Assembly (NCBI GenBank): GCA_947505055.1
Contig: CANNLO010000261.1
Span: 1-6,785, forward strand
DNA length: 6,785 nucleotides
Source of the DNA: Methylococcaceae bacterium
GTDB taxonomy: Bacteria > Pseudomonadota > Gammaproteobacteria > Methylococcales > Methylomonadaceae
Direction of reading: 5' to 3'
A program made the position numbers and the translations under genes. The notes beneath the pieces are model-generated. The model saw nothing but the letters and a program-made list of their open reading frames with translations, did not search any database and was not told the origin of the DNA. Below, one piece after another: positions 1-6,267 of this stretch (position 1 is the first letter of the stretch; the number at the start of each line of letters is the position of its first letter).

Positions 1-1
1 A

Positions 2-1597
2 AAGGGTAAAATCGTTGCCCACTCTGATTACCCTGCTTTAATGGAATGCCTTAAAGCAGGGTTGTTATGTAACGATGCGCGTTTAATTGCAGAACCGGAT
101 AACTGGCGTATCGAAGGCGATCCCACCGAAGGCGCGTTACTGGTTGCCGCACACAAGGCGGGATTGCATCATGTTCACGTTGGCATTGCCCACCCACGCC
201 TGGATGCCATCCCCTTTGAATCAAAACATCAGTTCATGGCTACCTTGCATCACAATCAAGCGGTAGATGCCCGCCATGTTTATTTGAAAGGCTCGTTAGA
301 AAGTATTTTGGCTCGTTGTGACAACGCTTTTGACCCGCAAATGCAGCTTATAGCACTGAATAAAACCCTGTTGCAGCAGCAAGTAGAAACGCTTGCATCA
401 CAAGGATTGCGAGTATTAGCCTTTGCACGTGGCGATCATGATCGTGATGAGGTTCAACATGAACAGGTGCGTGATGGTTTAACCTTTCTAGGCTTGCAAG
501 CCATGATTGATCCGCCACGTCCAGAGGCAATCACTTCAATCGCGGCCTGTTATCAAGCGGGCATTCAGGTGAAAATGATTACCGGCGACCATCCGATCAC
601 CGCCTTAGCAATCGCCAAACAATTGGGCATGCATCAGACCAAACGAGTTATAAGTGGCTCGGAATTACAGGCTATGGATGAGCAACACTATCCGCAACTG
701 GTAGAAACCTGCGCTGTCTATGCCCGTATCGCCCCGGAGCAAAAGCTACTGTTAGTGCAAGTTTTACAGGCTAACGGCCATATCGTAGCCATGACCGGTG
801 ATGGCGTTAATGATGCCCCCGCGTTACGCCAAGCCAATATTGGTATCGCAATGGGCCTTGGCGGCACTGAAGTTGCCAAGGAAGCGGCGGCAATGGTGTT
901 GACCGATGATCTTTTCACCACCATTGCAACAGCGGTAGAAGAGGGTCGCGGGGTTTTTGACAATCTGGTTAAATTTATCGTCTGGACCTTGCCCACTAAT
1001 GCAGGTGAAGGTTTAGTGATTAGTGCAGCTATTTTTGCCAATGTCGCCCTCCCGATTACGCCGATACAAATCTTGTGGATTAATATGTCTACAGCGATAT
1101 TACTAGGTCTGATGCTGGCATTTGAACCGAAAGAACCTGATTTAATGTCCCGCAAACCACGCGATCCACAGCAACCCATTCTTAGTGGGGCATTGATTTT
1201 TCGCATTTGTCTGGTCGCAACTTTAATGTTGATTGGAGCCTTTGGGCTATTTGAATGGGAGTTGGCACGCGGCGAATCATTAGCCTCGGCACGAACTATA
1301 GCCGTTAATGTTTTTGTCTTCAGCGAGATGTTTTACTTGTTCAACTGCCGTTCTTTGGAGTATTCAATGTTACATGTTGGATTATTTTCCAATTTATGGG
1401 TGATCTTTGGCGCTTTGTGCATGACACTCTTGCAATTATTGTTTACTTATTGGCCGCCCATGCAAAAATTGTTTGGTAGTGCAGCCTTTGCCTATGACCA
1501 ATGGCTGTTGATTTTGGGCGTTGCCATGACAATCTATCTCATAGTAGGACTAGAAAAATTTATGAGACGGTTTTTAAAAAACAAGTCTACCCGTTAA
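2..1597 (+). CDS. Cation-transporting P-type ATPase (P2-like), C-terminal part, 5' end outside window
   Basis: The reading frame is open from the left edge, 13 codons before the first Met at 41, so the gene is cut by the window. Residues here are counted from that Met. The protein is an inner-membrane ion pump driven by ATP through an aspartyl-phosphate. Visible parts are the nucleotide-binding domain (GDPTEGALL at 27-34, the Lys of YLKGS at 83), the P-domain (DPPRPE 157-162, MITGDHP 179-185, TGDGVNDAPAL 252-262) and six membrane segments from about 308 to 505. The TGES loop and the DKTGT phosphorylation site must lie upstream. M5 keeps the Asn and Glu used by SERCA (N320, E323 in TNAGEG). 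M6 reads NMSTA (348-352), so the SERCA Asp800 position is Ala. A classical two-site calcium pump is therefore unlikely, and the transported ion is unknown. The stop is followed directly by a stress-protein remnant. The ATPase class is certain; the substrate is not. Confidence 0.95.
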   Translation, partial: KGKIVAHSDYPALMECLKAGLLCNDARLIAEPDNWRIEGDPTEGALLVAAHKAGLHHVHVGIAHPRLDAIPFESKHQFMATLHHNQAVDARHVYLKGSLESILARCDNAFDPQMQLIALNKTLLQQQVETLASQGLRVLAFARGDHDRDEVQHEQVRDGLTFLGLQAMIDPPRPEAITSIAACYQAGIQVKMITGDHPITALAIAKQLGMHQTKRVISGSELQAMDEQHYPQLVETCAVYARIAPEQKLLLVQVLQANGHIVAMTGDGVNDAPALRQANIGIAMGLGGTEVAKEAAAMVLTDDLFTTIATAVEEGRGVFDNLVKFIVWTLPTNAGEGLVISAAIFANVALPITPIQILWINMSTAILLGLMLAFEPKEPDLMSRKPRDPQQPILSGALIFRICLVATLMLIGAFGLFEWELARGESLASARTIAVNVFVFSEMFYLFNCRSLEYSMLHVGLFSNLWVIFGALCMTLLQLLFTYWPPMQKLFGSAAFAYDQWLLILGVAMTIYLIVGLEKFMRRFLKNKSTR

Positions 1598-1947
1598 TTC
1601 TATGACGGCAGCAAAGCGGCGGACAAAGCCATCGATATAGTCGCGACCAGCCCACTTTATACAGGCCTAACCTGTCATCTGGTTTATGCCTGCAATGATG
1701 ATACAGCGACCGAACAATTGCTTCAGCCAGTTGCCGACAAACTGACAAACTCTGGTGGCATTGAAGTGATTAGTAAAATATTACTAGGCAAGTCCGACCA
1801 ACTGCTTTGTGAATATCAGGACAAACACGCTATTGATATGACTGTGATGGGTGCCTTTAGCCATACTCGAATTCATGATCTGCTATTGAGCAGTTTTACC
1901 GTTAAGATTCTGACACAAGCTCATAAGCCGAGCTTTTACTGCTTTAA
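1598..1947 (+). pseudogene. Universal stress protein (UspA family) remnant, C-terminal domain only
   Basis: Directly after the ATPase stop and in the same frame, the sequence reads FYDGSKAADKAID, the first strand and helix of a Usp domain. It continues without a stop through DMTVMGAFSHTRIHD to LTQAHKP. Known Usp domains begin with xxAYDGS and bind ATP with a G-x2-G-x9-G-(S/T) loop. Here the loop is MGAFSHTRIHDLLLSSFT (from 1847), with Ser at the second and third Gly positions. There is no start codon or ribosome binding site at the DGS strand. The first in-frame ATG (1718) falls inside the fold, so a start there would not give a complete domain. The frame runs on to a TGA at 1964-1966. Shifting by one base near 1930 instead gives KP-ELLLL-stop ending at 1947, which matches the usual Usp ending (KPLLLLR type). 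This points to a one-base deletion. The N-terminal half, probably a first Usp domain, is missing. Confidence 0.8.
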
Positions 1948-2034
1948 AATATGGAGCGTTCTTTGAAGAATAGTTAAAACAGGCACGTGTAGGTGAATTA
2001 GCCAATTTTTGAGTTGATTTGGAGCTCGATAAGG

Positions 2035-2071
2035 CGTAATCCGTAGGGCATCAGTAATGTAGCGTATTACG
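2035..2071. repeat. Short palindromic repeat-like sequence
   Basis: CGTAAT at 2035-2040 pairs with ATTACG at 2066-2071 around an interior that contains GTAGGGC and GTAGCGTATTACG. The combination of GTAGGG and GTAGCGTATTACG resembles the small intergenic palindromes (GTAGGGTG...GCGTAGCGTATT...) scattered through many gammaproteobacterial and betaproteobacterial genomes. That similarity is from memory. Only one copy is in this window, so its repeat nature cannot be confirmed here. Confidence 0.3.
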
Positions 2072-2244
2072 GGTGTGACTGGCATGATAGTCAGCTAACT
2101 GGTGCACAGCCGTTGACCTGTGAGAAGAGAAAACGAAGGCGAAGGCAAGTGTGTCTAAAGAAACTCCCGGTAGCTAGCTTTGAAAGCATGCCTGACTCAA
2201 ACAAGACACCAGTTAGTTTTGGCTCTGTTGCTATATTCATTGCC

Positions 2245-2278
2245 CCAAAGCGGCCTGTCGTCAAAAGGCCGGTTTTGG
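2245..2278. repeat. Inverted repeat, 12-bp stem with one bulge
   Basis: The left arm CCAAAGCGGCCT (2245-2256) pairs with the right arm AGGCCGGTTTTGG (2266-2278) around a 9-base loop. The inner six pairs (CGGCCT/AGGCCG) are perfect, and one extra base bulges in the right arm. No T-run follows on either strand, so it is not a standard intrinsic terminator. It sits in a gene-free stretch and its role is unknown. Confidence 0.45.
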
Positions 2279-2688
2279 CCGTCAACAGTCCGTTAAGTTT
2301 GAAAAAAAATGAGTGGAGTTAATTTTCTGATCAATGTGCGCTTCCGACCCAAACCAGTCATTTGGATATCAATTTAAGCTTCCCGATACTTGTCAATGAT
2401 AAAGTAAAGCATTATCGGCAAATCAAATTTGTGCTAATGCAGGATATTTTAAATTGTGTTTACAAAACGGCTCTTGATAACAAAGCATTAAATGGCTACT
2501 CGAGGAGTAGCTTATTATGTGTCGTTGTAAAATGGGCAAAATTTAAAAACCAACTTCCCTTTTGGAATAATTTAGTAAAGCAATTGGTTGCAGCTGTTTA
2601 GTAAGCAATTATTGATCTTGCGCTTATTAGTAGGCATTTTTGGATTTTGACAGCCTCGGTGGATGAATGAACATCATTCCGATGTGGT

Positions 2689-4794
2689 TTAAAATTCTTC
2701 CCAATCGTCGCTATCAATAGGTTTTGTCTTGATTGCTGTTGGAATTTTAAAAGTGTTTGCTCTTTCTAATGAAGTTTCTTTATGGGCTATCTTCATTTTC
2801 TGTGGCTGATAAATGGCGTTTACTGACTCGTCAAGTTTGAAGCTTCCTACTGTGATCACCAAGCTTTGCACCTGCTCTTCCATTGATTCCCCTGCCGCTG
2901 TGGCTTGTTCTACCAAGGCCGCATTTTGCTGGGTCACATCATCCATTTGACTAATAGCCTGATTAACCTGTTCGATGCCGGAGGTTTGTTCAACAGAGGC
3001 AGCACTGATCTCCGACATGATGGCAGTCACAGTACGAATGGAGTTAACGATTTCTTCCATGGTTTTTCCGGCTTGGGCGACCAGCCTGGTTCCCTCTTCA
3101 ACCTTATCCAAAGAATCACCAATCAGGCCTTTAATCTCTCCTGCTGCGGTGGCAGCACGTTGCGCAAGGCTACGCACTTCGACGGCCACAACGGCAAACC
3201 CCCGACCTTGCTCGCCGGCACGAGCTGCTTCTACTGCGGCGTTAAGAGCAAGAATATTGGTCTGGAATGCGATACTATCAATCACCGATATAATATCCAC
3301 TATCTTTGTCGAGGCTTGATTGATGTTTTTCATTGTGGTTATTACTTCATCGACAACTGCTACGCCTTTACCGGCAATGTTCGAGGCGCTGACTGCAAGC
3401 TGGTTGGCATGCTTAGCATTATGGCTATTCTGCTGTACTGTGGAAGTTAGCTCTTCCATGCTAGCGGCCGTTTGTTCCAAACTGGCTGCCTGCTCTTCGG
3501 TGCGGTGCGACAGATCATTGTTACCAGCTGCAATTTCCTTAGAGGCAGTGCTAATAGTGTCAACGGACTCCTGGATTTCGCCGATCATTTTTGTGAGGTT
3601 TTCCACTGTACCATTGACTGCCTCCTTCACTTGTCCAAATGTGCCTGGGTAGTCTTTGGTAATAGTTTGGGTTAGATCGCCCTGAGCTAGCGCATTAGCA
3701 ACACGCAATACATCATTCAGGCCGGTCTCGGTGACGACGGAAAGCTGGTTGAGTAATTCAGCAAGGGTTTTGGTGTAACCTTTCTTGTCGAACATGCCCA
3801 TTTTGACACTGAAATCACTCCGATTGGCGGCGGCATCGACAAAGTTTTGAATTTCTCCGACGATCTTAGTGAGAGAATCAACCGTATTATTAACACCATC
3901 TTTGGTTAAGCCGAATACGCCGGGATAGTCTCTGGTTATTTTCTGGTTTAAGTCTCCGGCAGCTAAAGCTTCGGTCACCCGCAGCACATCGTTCAGACCA
4001 ACCTCAGTTGTTTCAGAGAGCTGGTTGAGCAATGAGCTGATCGTTTTGCCAAAGCCTTGTTTTCCTGACTCTTCCATTTTTATAGTGAAGTCACCCTGGA
4101 CAGCGGCGTCCACGATCGTCTCAATTTCTCTCACCAGTTCCGATAAACTATCTTGCATGGTTTTCATTGAATGCAACATGCCCTCGATCCCACCTCTTTT
4201 CTGCGTGCCAATACTAGAACTCAAATCCCCATTGGCGATTCGGTTCGCCAAAAAAGCCACGGTTGCTGACTCAATACCCTCAATTCGGAGCTGGATAGCC
4301 AAGAATACCAAAATGACTGACTCAAATATCAGGTAGGCGGCGTGAAGCAGCACGATGCCAAAATTTGGTCCATTACGAAACACCCAGACATCCATCTGTA
4401 AAGTTTGTAAATAGTTACAAGCCAAGTGATGAATCGCAACTAAACCTGCTGCAAAAACAATCGGCCGCCAATCCCGATAAGCTAATAAAAAGGCCAGCAC
4501 CACAAATAAACCGAAATGCATTTCTATCAAGCCATGACTGGCTTGAATTTGAATCGCTATTTGAATGACAAATGCGCTTGCCATCGTAAGTCTTGAGATC
4601 AGCGTGCCGGGCATTGAACGCCATATAAAAAACGGCATAACTAAGGCTGGAATACCAACTGTCAAGCTAAAAATCAGCCCACCATAAATCAGCCCAACAA
4701 TTACTGTAACCAAAAACACGACGGCAACCGTAATCATCATTACACCGTCAACTTGGGTGCGAATGGGCTTTAGTAAATCTTCTTGATTATTCAT
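2689..4794 (-). CDS. Methyl-accepting chemotaxis protein with multi-pass membrane sensor and five HAMP-like units
   Basis: A transmembrane chemoreceptor of 701 residues that would control CheA through CheW and so steer swimming or twitching. Residues 18-168 hold about six hydrophobic segments with only short loops, so there is no large periplasmic ligand domain. They include the conserved-looking stretch EMHFGLFVVLAFLLAYRDWR (91-110) and histidines H93, H122, H123 and H151. HAMP-like units follow, with GDL/GDF/SDF marks at 189, 234, 280, 326 and 372. The cytoplasmic domain (about 415-650) is close to E. coli Tsr. Methylation helices lie around 433-449 and 598-614, and the hairpin tip around 505-555 contains IDSIAFQTNILALNAAVEAA and GEQGRGFAVVA. 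The chain ends in DWEEF, an xWxxF CheR/CheB tether. The ATG at 4794 is preferred because TM1 follows directly. Upstream is only a weak ribosome binding site (GTAGAAAATA-ATG). The oddity is Val538 in the tip, where Gly, Asp or Ala is usual. The ligand is unknown. Confidence 0.97.
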   Translation of the reverse strand: MNNQEDLLKPIRTQVDGVMMITVAVVFLVTVIVGLIYGGLIFSLTVGIPALVMPFFIWRSMPGTLISRLTMASAFVIQIAIQIQASHGLIEMHFGLFVVLAFLLAYRDWRPIVFAAGLVAIHHLACNYLQTLQMDVWVFRNGPNFGIVLLHAAYLIFESVILVFLAIQLRIEGIESATVAFLANRIANGDLSSSIGTQKRGGIEGMLHSMKTMQDSLSELVREIETIVDAAVQGDFTIKMEESGKQGFGKTISSLLNQLSETTEVGLNDVLRVTEALAAGDLNQKITRDYPGVFGLTKDGVNNTVDSLTKIVGEIQNFVDAAANRSDFSVKMGMFDKKGYTKTLAELLNQLSVVTETGLNDVLRVANALAQGDLTQTITKDYPGTFGQVKEAVNGTVENLTKMIGEIQESVDTISTASKEIAAGNNDLSHRTEEQAASLEQTAASMEELTSTVQQNSHNAKHANQLAVSASNIAGKGVAVVDEVITTMKNINQASTKIVDIISVIDSIAFQTNILALNAAVEAARAGEQGRGFAVVAVEVRSLAQRAATAAGEIKGLIGDSLDKVEEGTRLVAQAGKTMEEIVNSIRTVTAIMSEISAASVEQTSGIEQVNQAISQMDDVTQQNAALVEQATAAGESMEEQVQSLVITVGSFKLDESVNAIYQPQKMKIAHKETSLERANTFKIPTAIKTKPIDSDDWEEF

Positions 4795-4807
4795 TATTTT
4801 CTACAAT

Positions 4808-4912
4808 TTAATTAACATGATTTGTGCAGTGAAGAGCGGCCTGTGTGTTTAATATGTTCCAACTTAGCGTATAGGCGCTGTAAGCAAGCCATGCCACAAA
4901 AAGAACAGTCAT
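4808..4912 (-). CDS. Possible small hydrophobic peptide (34 aa) upstream of the chemoreceptor
   Basis: An ATG at 4912 is preceded by AAGGG (4920-4924) at a 7-base spacing, a better ribosome binding site than that of the chemoreceptor itself. The peptide begins MTVLFVAWLAYSAYTLSWNI, a single likely membrane segment, and ends 13 bases before the chemoreceptor start. The same frame is open up to an ATG at 4996 (62 residues), but that start has no good ribosome binding site and adds a charged leader. I know of no family for it. It could be a leader peptide coupled to receptor translation, a small membrane partner, or a chance open frame; chance is quite possible at this length. Confidence 0.22.
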   Translation of the reverse strand: MTVLFVAWLAYSAYTLSWNILNTQAALHCTNHVN

Positions 4913-5099
4913 TCTATAACCCTTGCGACGATAACAAGGCACCCTGGTTATTTCTGTTAAGGTAGACCTATTTATTGGTTGATCGTTAGTAATCATTTAC
5001 AATTCTTTATTATTATCCATTAAGCTGGGGACATCGATGATAAACGCGATAATAGGTTAACAATACCAGCATGCACTGCCCTCCATCCTTAGCTACGAA

Positions 5100-5490
5100 T
5101 TTAAACTGCTTGAGCCTTACGATTTAAGTAAAACCTCCAATCTTGGCTCGACCAGTCAAATAGCCTTGAATCCGCGTTTTTTTTAAGAGAGCAAATTTCA
5201 TTTTTATTCTCGCCCCTAACTTCCGCCGCCACTTTTATTCCAATAAGTGGGCCGTCACGATGATCGCATTGGCAAAGGCTTCACAGTCAAGATCGCTAGG
5301 GGTGTTTTTGATAAGAGTGCGATCGATCTTAAGTCTATTAATGGGGAAGCGTTTCAACTAAGCGAGTGATGAATAGCGAGTACTAAAATCATCGATAGAT
5401 GCTGAAAGTAAGCGCCTTAAGTAAATTCACTGTCTGGATTAACTGCTACGGATGCTTCATTAACATTCCCTAATTTTTAAACCTTAAACG
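5100..5490 (-). pseudogene. EAL-domain (cyclic-di-GMP phosphodiesterase) remnant, broken by stops and frameshifts
   Basis: Read on the minus strand in shifting frames, this stretch follows the EAL fold in the right order. Positions 5490-5398 give RLRFKN-stop-GMLMKHP-stop-QLIQTVN then LLKALTFSI, matching the family's LELEITESxLMxxPEQ...LKALG. Positions 5396-5235 give IDDFSTRYSSLA-stop-LKRFP, INRLKIDRTLIKNTPSD and ANAIIVTAHLL, the hallmark DDFGTGYSSLxYLKxFPxDxLKID. One base is missing at about 5241, after which GIKVAAE and LKKN follow. A further shift near 5171 gives IQGYLTGRAKIGGFT-stop, the family's QGYLFGRP end. At least three frame changes and four in-frame stops rule out a working enzyme. 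EAL enzymes hydrolyse c-di-GMP to pGpG; this copy cannot. The EAL tripeptide end of the domain is not readable, though weak traces continue to about 5654. The remnant lies on the chemoreceptor strand, about 300 bases upstream of its start. Confidence 0.85.
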
Positions 5491-5746
5491 GCATCATAAA
5501 CTTGGGGGGGGGGCGCTATTTTTGTGAAAGCTATTATGGGCATCCTTGACCAACAAGTTGTAAAAAACTACGCGACCGCTACTACCTCAAACGTCCTAGC
5601 TTTATTCAACATCAATCTGGCAATTATACGACGCGCTTTCGTGAAGCCTGCATTTTATCTACACAAAAAACGCCTTCGTGAAAAGACATGCGTTATCGTT
5701 TCTGGGAACTACTCTACTCCTGTCTCGCGGCAATAGCTCATAATTA
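5491..5746. other. Stretch upstream of the EAL remnant, probably decayed N-terminal EAL sequence
   Basis: There is no intact gene. On the minus strand, 5654-5571 reads ARRIIARLMLNKARTFEVVA followed by VA and a stop. This loosely fits the part of EAL domains that runs AC-x-QIARW...VAVNLSAxQF, and would continue the remnant at 5100-5490 upstream. The fit is weak. The plus strand has an open frame at 5524-5736 (GTG start), but a ten-G run sits where its ribosome binding site should be and it has no known motif, so I do not call it. A ten-G run lies at 5504-5513. Confidence 0.35.
5504..5513. repeat. Ten-base G homopolymer tract
   Basis: CTT is followed by ten G and then CGC. Runs of this length are prone to slippage in replication and to error in sequencing. 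It lies inside decayed coding sequence, just upstream of the readable EAL remnant, so it is more likely a product of relaxed selection than a phase-variation switch. Confidence 0.9.
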
Positions 5747-5782
5747 CTAAATGACGTAAGCCTGTTCAGCCTTGTTGGTCAA
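5546..5782. repeat. 12-bp inverted repeat pair enclosing about 237 bases
   Basis: TTGACCAACAAG (5546-5557) is the exact reverse complement of CTTGTTGGTCAA (5771-5782), and two more C/G pairs outside follow with one inserted base. The spacing would suit a miniature element with terminal inverted repeats. However, I see no flanking target-site duplication, and a single 12-bp match over this distance can arise by chance. Confidence 0.2.
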
Positions 5783-6067
5783 AGGTACTAGCTTTCCACT
5801 CTCTTCCTCATCCTGTTTTCGGATTACTGTAACTTATTCGCCTCGTCCTTGGTTTTTTAATCAGGTCCTTTTTTCGATGCGTCTTTGATGTATTTTGCAA
5901 TATTCATTGCCTTAAAGCTGTCAGTCGCGACCGTCTCTTCCTGGCGATAATCTGAAACCCATCGCTCAAAGGGCGCTGTTGCTCATCGGAATAAGCACAA
6001 AGCTTGACTTGGGCAAAACATAAGTCTTTTATTCGTCCTCTTGCAGCATTACAGCAAATTTGACCAT
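5747..6067 (-). pseudogene. Decayed gene of unknown function, start region still intact
   Basis: On the minus strand an ATG at 6067 has a strong ribosome binding site, AAGGA (6074-6078), at six bases spacing. The frame begins MVKFAVMLQEDE and meets a stop at 6029. The next protein-like stretches lie in other frames: IKDLCFAQVKLCAYSDEQQ (about 6030-5973), then ERWVSDYRQEETVATDSFKA and MNIAKYIKDASKKGPD up to a stop at 5857, then RKQDEEESGKLVPLTNKAEQ and AYVI up to a stop at 5747. If joined, they would make a charged, mostly helical protein of about 105 residues. I do not recognise a family. A run of open helical frames in the same direction behind a good start is suggestive of frameshift decay, but chance open frames are not excluded. 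It has the same orientation as the EAL remnant and the chemoreceptor. Confidence 0.35.
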
Positions 6068-6267
6068 AGGTTTTCCTTCGTGGGTATATAAACTATTTAG
6101 ATCCCAGACCTTTCCACATCAAAGGTATATAGGGAATGAGGTTAAATAATGCTCACTCAGGAAGATTGCCTGAGAAGTCAATTTCGATTTTACACCCATA
6201 AACCACAGAAACAATACTGTTGCAATTACTGCTGCTCACAATTTTAGCAAATGCCATCAGGCCCACT

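Larger units (their letters stand above)
1948..2688. other. Gene-free stretch between the Usp remnant and the chemoreceptor
   Basis: I see no convincing gene in these roughly 740 bases. The open frames at 2113-2322 (+), 2091-2285 (-) and 2362-2601 (+, TTG start) lack ribosome binding sites and recognisable motifs. The stretch holds small inverted repeats at 2035-2071, 2245-2278 and 2495-2511; the last is a 7-bp perfect stem GCTACTC/GAGTAGC with a 3-base loop. The part from about 2300 to 2640 is visibly more AT-rich than the genes on either side. A short 5-bp stem (GAATG/CATTC near 2667-2681) follows the chemoreceptor stop but has no T-run in the right direction, so I do not call a terminator. 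Confidence 0.5.

Noticed and set aside
718..1206. 162-codon minus-strand open frame inside the ATPase gene
   Set aside because: It is antisense to the conserved TGDGVNDAPAL and membrane regions and carries no motif or start signal.
2040..2160. Possible group II intron or structured RNA in the gene-free stretch
   Set aside because: No domain V-like hairpin, no intron-encoded protein and no conserved intron ends could be found.
2091..2322. Overlapping open frames on both strands (2113-2322 + and 2091-2285 -)
   Set aside because: Neither has a ribosome binding site or known motif, and they overlap each other and a hairpin.
2362..2601. 79-codon plus-strand frame with a TTG start
   Set aside because: It has no ribosome binding site, no recognisable motif and AT-rich composition like the surrounding gene-free stretch, and it is interrupted by a palindrome at 2495-2511.
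2905..3652. Several plus-strand open frames opposite the receptor gene (2905-3450, 2975-3319, 3320-3652)
   Set aside because: They are antisense shadows of the Ala/Thr/Glu-rich signalling domain; the minus-strand frame has full family motifs and these have none.
4870..4900. GG-N10-GC spacing suggesting a sigma-54 promoter before the receptor (minus strand)
   Set aside because: Only the GG and GC positions fit; the rest of the TGGCACG-N4-TTGC consensus does not match.
5524..5736. 70-codon plus-strand frame with a GTG start
   Set aside because: A G homopolymer and a T-run replace a ribosome binding site, it has no motif, and minus-strand EAL traces run through the same bases.
6029..6112. GKPMVKFAVML resembling the GKPxKVVKFATD end of a PAS domain
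   Set aside because: The match is short and the strong ribosome binding site places a start codon inside it, at MVKF; a PAS reading would need coding sequence upstream, which is not seen.
6149..6250. 33-codon plus-strand frame rich in Cys near its end
   Set aside because: No ribosome binding site; the CC pairs come from a low-complexity TGC/TGT run.
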